Assembly (NCBI GenBank): GCA_945913025.1
Contig: CAMECJ010000001.1
Location: forward strand, 334,170 to 398,169
Source of the DNA: an uncultured Elusimicrobia bacterium
GTDB lineage: Bacteria; Elusimicrobiota; Elusimicrobia; Elusimicrobiales; Elusimicrobiaceae
Direction: 5' to 3'
Length of the DNA: 64,000 bases
In this document: positions 42,890-49,346 of the stretch, piece after piece
Layout of the letters: every line of letters begins with the position of its first letter
Position numbering within the stretch: position 1 is the stretch's first letter
Notes under the pieces: model-generated
Databases searched by the model: none
Told to the model about the DNA's origin: nothing
Seen by the model: the letters and a program-made list of their open reading frames with translations, nothing else
Program-made: the position numbers and the translations under genes

Positions 42890-43387
42890 ATGATTTATAG
42901 TTTTCCGCCTGTCGTCAATACGCGTTCGCGCATACTGGTTATAGGCAGTATGCCCGGGGAAGCGTCTTTGAAAGCCCAAGAGTATTACGCTTACAAATAC
43001 AACCAATTCTGGCGGATTATTTTTGACATATTTACCGGCGGACGGCAGCCCGAAAACTATGCGGATAAAATAAACACGCTTTTAAAGCGCGGAATCGGCC
43101 TCTGGGACGCATTGGCCACGTGCGAACGAACGGGAAGTTTAGACGGTAATATCTCTTTGCCTCGACCTAACGATTTTCCCGCTTTATTCAAAAAATTTCC
43201 CCATATACACACGCTTCTTTTTAACGGGCAAGCCGCGCGGGCGCATTTTAAACGCGCGTTCGGCAATGCAGGCAAAACCTGCATTACGCTCCCCTCCACC
43301 AGTCCGGCGCACGCCTCAAAATCGTATCAAGAAAAGCGGATGCTGTGGCAAAACGCGTTTCAACACGCGCTGTCCCTAGAAAATTAA
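42890..43387 (+). CDS. DNA glycosylase, hypoxanthine/deoxyinosine type (UDG family 6), 165 aa
   Basis: LVIGSMPGEASLKAQEYYAY near the N-terminus is the motif A of the family-6 HDG group (G-S-x-P-G-x-x-S), with NQFWRI next to it; LLFNGQAARAHF is the central strand; LPSTSPAHAS near residue 133 is the motif B. These enzymes remove deaminated adenine (hypoxanthine) from DNA. Length is normal. It belongs to the ordinary chromosomal part of the window, not the defence island. Confidence 0.85.
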   Translation: MIYSFPPVVNTRSRILVIGSMPGEASLKAQEYYAYKYNQFWRIIFDIFTGGRQPENYADKINTLLKRGIGLWDALATCERTGSLDGNISLPRPNDFPALFKKFPHIHTLLFNGQAARAHFKRAFGNAGKTCITLPSTSPAHASKSYQEKRMLWQNAFQHALSLEN

Positions 43388-43445
43388 CCCTTATTTGGGG
43401 TGGATAAAAAATTTCTCCTCCGTTAACCTGTAAACGGGGGAAATA

Positions 43446-43886
43446 ATGTTGCAAGAACTGCATATTTTGATTTTTTTATTCAGTCTGTCCGTATTATCGG
43501 CAACAGTCGTTCCCGCACAGGCGGCGCTGGTCACCTTTGCATTGCTGGCGGCGGGGCGCTATTCTTCCGCCGCTCTGATGACGGCGGCGTGCGCCGGAAC
43601 GGTAATCGGTGTGGGAATCAACTGGTTTTTGGGGCGTTATATCAGCAATTTTGAAGGAAAAACGTGGTTCCCCGTCAAACAAGAATACCTGCAAAAAGCG
43701 CGGGAGCTCTTTGCCCGACACGGAAAAGCGGCGCTCTTGCTTGCGGGGATTCCGGTCATCGGCGTTCCGGTAATGCTGGCGGCAGGGGCGGCCAGAATTA
43801 ATTTTTGGTTTTTTCTGTCGGTAGCGGCCCCCGCCAAATGCGTACGCTTCTTTTTAGTTTGGCTGATTTACAAGGGGTTGGTATAA
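43446..43886 (+). CDS. DedA/YqaA-type membrane protein, 146 aa
   Basis: Four or so hydrophobic segments with the small-residue-rich pattern of the DedA superfamily (TVIGVGINWFLGRYI, the G-x-x-x-G-R-Y motif, and GIPVIGVPVMLAAGAARINF). The family is linked to lipid handling and membrane homeostasis. It is the last ordinary gene before the island boundary at 43959. Confidence 0.8.
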   Translation: MLQELHILIFLFSLSVLSATVVPAQAALVTFALLAAGRYSSAALMTAACAGTVIGVGINWFLGRYISNFEGKTWFPVKQEYLQKARELFARHGKAALLLAGIPVIGVPVMLAAGAARINFWFFLSVAAPAKCVRFFLVWLIYKGLV

Positions 43887-43958
43887 AGAGAAAAACGCAC
43901 TTTGTAAAAAGCGTGTTTGTATACTGCGACAACCACGCTTTCGCGTGTTTTTTATATG

Positions 43959-44090
43959 GTGCGCCCAACAGGCATCGAACTCTCGACGGAGAGGTGTCCA
44001 AAATACTGTCCATTGTTCTTATACAAAAAATACTGAAAATTTAAGCATTTTTTATATGGTTTGGACAGGCCTCGACGGGGGTTCGATGCG
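43959..44090. repeat. Attachment-like repeats at the left island edge
   Basis: GTGCGCCCAACAGGCATCGA followed by ACTCTCGACGG (43959-43993) reads on the minus strand like the 3' part of a tRNA with CCA (TTCGATGCCTGTTGGGCGC then ACCA). A partial inverted copy (CCTCGACGGGGGTTCGATGC) lies at 44069-44088, and GTGTCCAAA recurs at 43993 and 44120. A related direct copy is found at 58772-58805. The layout looks like an integrase attachment region. No full tRNA is present. The stretch 43887-44212 has no gene. Confidence 0.5.
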
Positions 44091-44168
44091 CAACCTGGGA
44101 ATTGTAGGCAGAAAATTAGTGTCCAAACGTGGACACTTCCCATCGTAATTTGCACACCTAACAACAAA

Positions 44169-44195
44169 AACCCCGCGTTAACGGGGCTTTGTTAT
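44169..44195. terminator. Terminator after HipA
   Basis: AAACCCCGC/GCGGGGTTT-type stem around the GTTAAC centre, with flanking A/T runs, just past the end of the minus-strand hipA-like gene. Confidence 0.75.
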
Positions 44196-44212
44196 TTGAA
44201 TTTTATCTCAAG

Positions 44213-45463
44213 CTATAATTCTAAACGATGAATTAGTTCCTTGGAATTTTTCGCACAAAGATCTAGTAATTTCTTTGCCCACACACTTTCTTCTTTTGTT
44301 AAGTTTGAATGAAGAATCGTTGTCTGGAGTTGGTCCGGTAATGCATGGGCTAATTTGATGAACTCTTTTTTGAACCAAGCAAACGATAAATCTGTCTCTT
44401 GGCAAAATAACTGCCAATCCTTTGCGTTGACCCATTCTGCCTCTTTGGAAGAGCCGATATACATGGCCATTTTAGTTGTTAGTTCCGGATAGATAGCAGT
44501 AGACAAAAGATCATAAGCAGGAGCTAAGACAGGTTTTCTGTCTTTGTACAATAATGAAGAATTTTTGGCATGGGCATCATTGTTGCCAATCAAGAAATTA
44601 AACATAACCCGTCTGGCTAGCTCTAGTCTCGCCTTTACTGGATTATCCGTTATCAAAAGCAACTTAAAAACGGTGGCAAAATTAGGGCCGCCTTCGGCTT
44701 GGTATTTATTTTTACTTAAAACTGCCAACGCTTGGCAAAAGTCCTCTTGGTGCAACCGTTTAACCACATCGTCTTTTAACATCCGGTCGTAGCGTTTTAC
44801 AAGTAACACACGCATACCCTTTATCGTGTACATAGTGCAATCCGCCCCATCTAGCTCAAGTTGTTTGGCCACATTCATACACAAAAATTCGTTCAACACG
44901 GAATAGTCAATATGTTGAATAGGAGTTTTCAAAATATGTGTAGAGGGAGTTCCTGCTCTGGGAAGTAACATTTTTTCATTAAGTAGTGTAACGGAAGTTT
45001 TATCCTGTGTACCTGCCAAGGATAATCTTCTCGCATTATCCGGCGAATTACCTAATGGACGTTTCGGTAGAGATTGCACATATTTAAGCCATTCTTCTTC
45101 CGTTAGGGCAGCACCATCCAACTTCAAAAATTCTTGAGGTGTTATAGGGGTATCCATAGGGACAAAAGATAAGGCCCCTGCACAATCCCCACCGATGGCC
45201 TCTAACAGTGAAAAATCATTCGTGGCACTAATGCGAAACATAGCTGCTAGTGTTTTGCGGGTTTCTTCATTTTCGGGAAGCAACCCATTAAAGAACGGAA
45301 GACATTGTTTTTCTTCAAACGGTTTTGTTTGTAACGGCAAACTATGAGAAATGGCAAAACTAGCATCCGGATTATAAGTAAAAGAAATCTTTCCGGCTTC
45401 ATCCTGTTTCAAAACGCCAATAGGGGTCCCGTATAACCGAACGGAGAGTTGTTTTTCGGACAT
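44213..45463 (-). CDS. hipA: HipA-like Ser/Thr kinase toxin, 416 aa
   Basis: Complete HipA architecture: an N-terminal HipA_N domain (VRLYGTPIGVLKQDEAGKIS), a middle part with SLAGTQDKTSVTL (P-loop region) and a kinase core with FLIGNNDAHAKNSSLLY (catalytic H-x-D/N segment) and YDLLSTAIY (D-F-G equivalent). HipA kinases inactivate glutamyl-tRNA synthetase and related targets and cause growth arrest. The length (E. coli HipA is 440 aa) is normal. The start is one base after the antitoxin stop. Confidence 0.92.
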   Translation of the reverse strand: MSEKQLSVRLYGTPIGVLKQDEAGKISFTYNPDASFAISHSLPLQTKPFEEKQCLPFFNGLLPENEETRKTLAAMFRISATNDFSLLEAIGGDCAGALSFVPMDTPITPQEFLKLDGAALTEEEWLKYVQSLPKRPLGNSPDNARRLSLAGTQDKTSVTLLNEKMLLPRAGTPSTHILKTPIQHIDYSVLNEFLCMNVAKQLELDGADCTMYTIKGMRVLLVKRYDRMLKDDVVKRLHQEDFCQALAVLSKNKYQAEGGPNFATVFKLLLITDNPVKARLELARRVMFNFLIGNNDAHAKNSSLLYKDRKPVLAPAYDLLSTAIYPELTTKMAMYIGSSKEAEWVNAKDWQLFCQETDLSFAWFKKEFIKLAHALPDQLQTTILHSNLTKEESVWAKKLLDLCAKNSKELIHRLEL

Positions 45464-45464
45464 G

Positions 45465-45668
45465 TTACTTGACCTCCGTTTCTAGTCCCAATACGGTTAA
45501 TACTTTAAGTGCTTTATTAAGTGCAATTGTTTCTTTGCCGGATTCCAAATCCACAATAAACCGAACTCCGACTCCTGCTGCGGCGGCGAGTTGTGCTTGC
45601 GTGATTTTTTTATCCTTGCGTGTATTGCGGACCATATGTCCCATATCTTTTGAATTTTTAATAATCAT
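45465..45668 (-). CDS. hipB: HipB-like HTH antitoxin, 67 aa
   Basis: An Xre-type helix-turn-helix (MGHMVRNTRKDKKITQAQLA, then LAAAAGVGVRFIVDLESGKE) with the short C-terminal strand LGLETEVK that zips dimers. It represses its own operon and neutralises HipA. Four matching operators lie directly upstream at 45673-45805. Confidence 0.92.
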   Translation of the reverse strand: MIIKNSKDMGHMVRNTRKDKKITQAQLAAAAGVGVRFIVDLESGKETIALNKALKVLTVLGLETEVK

Positions 45669-45672
45669 AGTT

Positions 45673-45805
45673 TTCCCGTTCGGTAAAAATTATTCCCGAT
45701 AGGTAAATTTTAACATAATTTAGTGGGATTTTGTCAAGTTTTTTCCCGCTCGGGAATATTTTAAGAGAAATGGCAGAAATTTGGAAAAATCTTCCCGTTC
45801 GGGAA
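45673..45805 (-). promoter_or_regulatory. Four HipB operators
   Basis: TTCCCGTTCGGTAA (45673), TTCCCGATAGGTAA (45693), TTCCCGCTCGGGAA (45743) and TTCCCGTTCGGGAA (45792). The last two are perfect palindromes of the TTCCCG-N2-CGGGAA type; the first two are weaker half-decayed copies close to the hipB start. Spacing is 20, 50 and 49 bp, similar in style to the multi-operator hipBA control region of E. coli. Confidence 0.8.
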
Positions 45806-45893
45806 TTTTTATCATATCCACAAGCAGATGAATGCGCTTATGTTGTTCATGCATTACATAATATGTGCTAAAATAGAAATAAAGAGGTTAAAT

Positions 45894-46301
45894 ATGAGAA
45901 AAATACTCATGCTTTGCTGTGGCTTTGCTTTACTATCCGCATGCGCCACTCCATATCAAAAAGCCAAGAAAGAGACGGCGAAAGGATACTTTGATACTCC
46001 ATTACAAGAAGGGGTTTATGATGTAATCTTTAATGGGAATGGTGCTACTTCCGCTAAAAAGGCCCATGATTATGCGTTATTACGATCCGCAGAGGTTTGC
46101 TTAGAAAATGGCTATCAGACGTTTGATATCGTCAGCAAAGCTGATCACTCTACGCAAGATGGATATATGGTCAACAATATTCTGGTTATGGAGACTGAAC
46201 CTAAAATTAATTTTGTAGTACATTGTTCCAAAGATAACGACCTAACCTTTAGTGCTAAAGAAATCAAAACCAATCTAAGAACAAAATACAAATTGCAATA
46301 A
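45894..46301 (+). CDS. Small lipoprotein, 135 aa
   Basis: Lipoprotein signal MRKILMLCCGFALLSAC with the acceptor Cys near residue 17. The rest is a compact alpha/beta domain (YDVIFNGNGATSAKKAHDYA, LRSAEVCLENGYQTFDIVSK) like the small exported proteins CsgG-adjacent in many Gram-negatives; no specific function. GAGGTTAAAT precedes the ATG at 45894, which is preferred to a GTG-type frame at 45828. Confidence 0.75.
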   Translation: MRKILMLCCGFALLSACATPYQKAKKETAKGYFDTPLQEGVYDVIFNGNGATSAKKAHDYALLRSAEVCLENGYQTFDIVSKADHSTQDGYMVNNILVMETEPKINFVVHCSKDNDLTFSAKEIKTNLRTKYKLQ

Positions 46302-46306
46302 ATCTA

Positions 46307-46335
46307 AAAGCCCTGCAAATAGCGGGGCTTTCTTA
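46307..46335 (+). terminator. Terminator after the lipoprotein gene
   Basis: AAGCCCTGC and GCGGGGCTT pair around AAATA with a T-rich tail. Confidence 0.75.
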
Positions 46336-46348
46336 TTTTATAGAGGGT

Positions 46349-46903
46349 TTATTTGCCTTGACCGTACCCTTCGTAATAGTAGGACTGGTCAATACCCTTA
46401 AAGATTACTTCACGGTCTTCGGTTTTATCGGTTAAATTCGGCTCTAAAAGGGCGCGTAACTCCAAATCATTGACCGGACTGCGCTCCATGGCCTGTAAGT
46501 AGAGGTCTTTGTCCACGTTTTGCAAATTCACTACCTTGCCCAAGTTCTTTTTGAGGATTAAGTCTAGCCAAATGCGGGTAGAGCGACCATTTCCTTCCAT
46601 AAACGGGTGGGCGATGTTCATTTCTACGTACTTAGCGATAATTTGGGCAAATGTGCTTTCCGGCATCGTATCAATGGCTTTGAGCACATCTTTTAGGTAA
46701 AGGCTATTAGCAAAACGGAATCCACTTTTAGAGATATTTTTTTCGCGGATTTGGCCTGCGTATGGGTATAATCCTTGGAACAAATAGGCGTGGATTTGCT
46801 GTAGGCCTTTAGTTGTGCCTACTTCCACATTTTTAATATCGCCCGATTCGTATAACCGTCTAGCGTTTGCCAAACTTGCTTCGTCAATTTTGTTTTGTTC
46901 CAT
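46349..46903 (-). CDS. Fic-domain AMP transferase, 184 aa
   Basis: The complete catalytic motif [12 protein letters not shown] is present near residue 98, after the Fic N-terminal block [18 protein letters not shown]. Fic proteins transfer AMP (or another phosphate group) to target proteins; short solitary ones are often toxins. The inhibitory [S/T]xxxE[G/N] helix is not evident within the protein, and no antitoxin gene of the FicA type is adjacent, so self-restraint would need another means. An AT-rich TTAAGT-repeat stretch lies upstream. Confidence 0.88.
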   Translation of the reverse strand: MEQNKIDEASLANARRLYESGDIKNVEVGTTKGLQQIHAYLFQGLYPYAGQIREKNISKSGFRFANSLYLKDVLKAIDTMPESTFAQIIAKYVEMNIAHPFMEGNGRSTRIWLDLILKKNLGKVVNLQNVDKDLYLQAMERSPVNDLELRALLEPNLTDKTEDREVIFKGIDQSYYYEGYGQGK

Positions 46904-46972
46904 AAGATTATCTAAATACTAACTTAAAATTAATTTAAGTTTACTTAATTTTATTTTAGCATAAATAACTTA

Positions 46973-48067
46973 CTATTTCCCCATTAAATCCCCAAAATCC
47001 AAGCCAATTTGTTTGCACGCTTTGTTATCTTCGCAGACGTTTTTTTCTTCTACTCCCACCAATGTCATCCCGCGCTTGGGCAGATTCATAACCGCCTTGT
47101 GTAAGTGAGAAGGGGCCAAATGTGCGTAAATTTCGGTCATTTGGATGGTCCGGTGGCCCAGTAACTTGCATACCGTATAGAGTTCCACCCCGTTTTGCAC
47201 CAATTGGCTGGCAAAGGTATGGCGCAATTTATGCAGGAAACTATCCACGCCTGCCGCTTTGGCTATTTTGTGGTAACAAGCCGTCAGAGAGTCTACACTG
47301 TGCGTACGTCCGAAATCCACCACAAACTCGCTTTCTGCCCCGATTTTGGCCCGTTGTAAGGCATTTCTTAAACTCTCGGTCATTGGCACAAAACGATAAT
47401 ATTCCGTCTTGTTTGGTGCGATATACAATTGGTTATTAGCAAAATCTACATCTTGCCAACGCAGATTCATAATTTCGCCCCTGCGTAGTCCGGCATCGGC
47501 CCCCAGTAGCACCACAAGCCGCCAAGTATCGGTCGGGCAGGCCTTTAAGAGTTTATCTATCTCTTCGGGCGTATGGAAAACAACCCGTCCGCGTGGCACT
47601 TTTAATTCGGATACGAGCGACCAGTCCTGTTTAGGCACATATTTCCACTTTTCGCCTATACGCATGACAGTTTTTATGCCTTGCACTAGACGGTTAATGT
47701 GATTTTTGCCAATCTCTTTTGTGAGTAGGTGCTCTTTAAACTTTTGGACGAGTTCGGGAGTAATATCCTGTAAATAACGTGGTTTTTTGATTTCTTCCAA
47801 GTAGCGGACAGCCAACTTGGTATGCGTGACGGTATTGCGCGATCTTTCCACGGACATATGGTAGAGCAGTTTGTCTTTGAACGCTTGCCACGTGATGTGG
47901 ATAGGAAAACGTTCTTTGACGGCATTTCTGCGGCGGATAAACTCCTGATATTTTAGCAAGGCTACCTGTTTGTTTTCGGTTTGTAGCGAAATGCGCCTTC
48001 TGACCCCATTGAAATCGTAAAAATCTGCGTAATAAGTTGGACTTTTTTTGATTTTGTGTACACTCAT
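46973..48067 (-). CDS. Tyrosine recombinase (integrase) 1, 364 aa
   Basis: An N-terminal arm-binding/SAM-like core-binding region (FYDFNGVRRRISLQTENKQV) is followed by the catalytic domain with GLRRGEIMNLRW (Arg), HKLRHTF (His-x-x-Arg) and LLGHRTIQMTEIYAHL (His and the nucleophilic Tyr). About 60 percent similar by eye to integrase 2 at 58911. The ATG at 48067 follows AGGAGCGCAT; an upstream frame is rejected. It lies within the island, not at its edge. Confidence 0.92.
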   Translation of the reverse strand: MSVHKIKKSPTYYADFYDFNGVRRRISLQTENKQVALLKYQEFIRRRNAVKERFPIHITWQAFKDKLLYHMSVERSRNTVTHTKLAVRYLEEIKKPRYLQDITPELVQKFKEHLLTKEIGKNHINRLVQGIKTVMRIGEKWKYVPKQDWSLVSELKVPRGRVVFHTPEEIDKLLKACPTDTWRLVVLLGADAGLRRGEIMNLRWQDVDFANNQLYIAPNKTEYYRFVPMTESLRNALQRAKIGAESEFVVDFGRTHSVDSLTACYHKIAKAAGVDSFLHKLRHTFASQLVQNGVELYTVCKLLGHRTIQMTEIYAHLAPSHLHKAVMNLPKRGMTLVGVEEKNVCEDNKACKQIGLDFGDLMGK

Positions 48068-48078
48068 ATGCGCTCCTG

Positions 48079-48411
48079 TTACTGTAAAGGTACTTCTTCG
48101 CCTTTTTCTACTTCGGCATGGTCCGAGAGCAAGTACCCTTTGACTTTCCAGCATCGGATAGTTTTGCGGTTGCAGTCAACCTCGTACCAGTAATCGAGGT
48201 CCGTGTGAACTTGGAATGCGATTTCATAACCGTCGTCTTTGTGCTTATTGTTAATCAGTTCGTCGACTAGGATATTTCCATCCCAGGTTTTGAGGTGTTT
48301 TTGACGTTTGATTAGGTCAAGTCCGACTCCTTCCGGATATCCGTCCCAATGGTGATACAACAGGACTTCCCGTTTAAGGTAAGTTATTTTGATTTGGCAT
48401 CTTGTACTCAT
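48079..48411 (-). CDS. Conserved small protein with YHHWDGYP motif, 110 aa
   Basis: The opening STRCQIKIT, then LYHHWDGYPEGVGLDL, is a pattern seen in small conserved proteins of phages and mobile elements; the function is unknown to me. The C-terminal half alternates short strands (AFQVHTDLDYWYEVDC). AAGGAGAG is 6 bp before the ATG. The mRNA leader (48412-48560) can fold into several strong hairpins. It precedes integrase 1 by 11 bp in the same direction. Confidence 0.75.
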   Translation of the reverse strand: MSTRCQIKITYLKREVLLYHHWDGYPEGVGLDLIKRQKHLKTWDGNILVDELINNKHKDDGYEIAFQVHTDLDYWYEVDCNRKTIRCWKVKGYLLSDHAEVEKGEEVPLQ

Positions 48412-48560
48412 ACTCTCTCTCCTTTGTGTTGGGGCGACTGGTGCGAGATTACCAACCGCCCCATGCTTAAGACGCTTAAATAACGCTGCTTTCGGTTATC
48501 CGTCAGCGTGATTTTATGTCAGGCATCTTGCCTGCATACACATTCACGCTTCTTATAGGG
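48412..48560 (-). promoter_or_regulatory. Hairpin-rich leader of the 110-aa gene
   Basis: GGGGCG/CGCCCC with an inner TTGGT/ACCA (48432-48463), ACGCTG/CAGCGT (48483-48510), and a nested hairpin CAGGCA/TGCCTG inside GCGTGA/TCACGC (48506-48551). The three stems occupy most of the stretch between the divergent transcripts. No riboswitch class is recognised. Confidence 0.4.
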
Positions 48561-48631
48561 AGAGAAGTCAAGTGAAATATGGAGAAATAATTAAAGAAAA
48601 TGCCAAAAGCAGGTGATTTTTATTATAATGA

Positions 48632-48876
48632 AAATATAGAAGTACAGCCCAATAGGGCTAAAGATTTAATCTGTTTTTTGGTATTCCGTTCGAAATTTGG
48701 ACGGATACAGTTTACAACAGTAAGCGGTACCTTAACCGAAAGACAGTCGTATTAGACAGAATGTAGTCGGACTAATTACCCGTACTATATTTTGTCGAAC
48801 ACTCGTCGCTTATGCGATGGGTTACGGCTGTTTGTTTATGTGTTAAGGTACCCATAAGCAGAGAGCCGTTTTTTTA
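48632..48876 (+). ncRNA. Candidate structured RNA ending in an intrinsic terminator
   Basis: A TATTATAAT box at about 48617 could start a transcript that contains AGCCC/GGGCT, TCCGT/ACGGA and CGTCGC/GCGATG hairpins. GGTACCTTAAC (48726-48736) is the exact complement of GTTAAGGTACC (48842-48852), 105 nt apart. The latter sits in the loop of a terminator, CGGCT (48825-48829)/AGCCG (48864-48868) plus TTTTTTT. So either a long-range 11-bp stem or the terminator can use that segment. It is a free-standing small RNA or an attenuator for the secreted nuclease gene that begins 28 nt later. Confidence 0.5.
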
Positions 48877-48903
48877 TGGTTAAAAGTGGCACATAAAACA
48901 AAT

Positions 48904-49326
48904 ATGTATAGACCGCTTATAGCTATCTTTTTATTGTTTCTGTCCTCGTCAGCCAATGGGCAAACCTATTCTAACGTAGAAGTAACCTCTGTGTATGATG
49001 GAAATACTTTTAAAGTAAATCTAGCGTGCGAAGATAAGCTTCTGTGTAAATATCTTCCGGTACGGGTAAAAGGAATTGATGCTCCCAAATTTCGGACTAA
49101 ACATTCTTGCGAAAAGAAGAAAGCTAAAGAGGCCAAATTATTTACGCGCCATTTCCTTGCCCAAGGACCTGTAACACTCAAGAAATGCGAACGTGATAAG
49201 TATTTTCGTTTGTTATGTGAAGTGTATATTAATGACACTAATAGCCTGGCAGAGGCCCTTTTAGATGCAAAATTAGTAGTTCCCTATAATGGTGGCAAAA
49301 AAGTATCCAAGGATTGGTGCACATAA
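48904..49326 (+). CDS. Exported SNase-like nuclease, 140 aa
   Basis: A signal peptide (YRPLIAIFLLFLSSSANGQ) leads a thermonuclease-fold domain: VTSVYDGNTFKVNL near residue 28, VRVKGIDAPKFR near 53 and RDKYFRLLCEVYI near 93. These correspond to the SNase metal Asp, Arg35, Asp40 and Arg87, but the Glu43 position (IDAPE in relatives) is Lys here, so activity may be lost or altered. Cysteines are plentiful and may form disulfides. The start is taken at the ATG before the signal peptide; a GTG lies at 48886. Confidence 0.75.
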   Translation: MYRPLIAIFLLFLSSSANGQTYSNVEVTSVYDGNTFKVNLACEDKLLCKYLPVRVKGIDAPKFRTKHSCEKKKAKEAKLFTRHFLAQGPVTLKKCERDKYFRLLCEVYINDTNSLAEALLDAKLVVPYNGGKKVSKDWCT

Positions 49327-49346
49327 TTGACAAAACGGACAAAATT

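Noticed and set aside
43921..43945. A sixth copy of the TGCGACAA palindrome
   Set aside because: TGCGACAA is present but the opposite arm is not; no TATnCT at the fixed distance.
43959..43990. A tRNA gene on the minus strand
   Set aside because: Only the T-loop, acceptor 3' strand and CCA are present; the T-stem partner, anticodon and D arms are missing.
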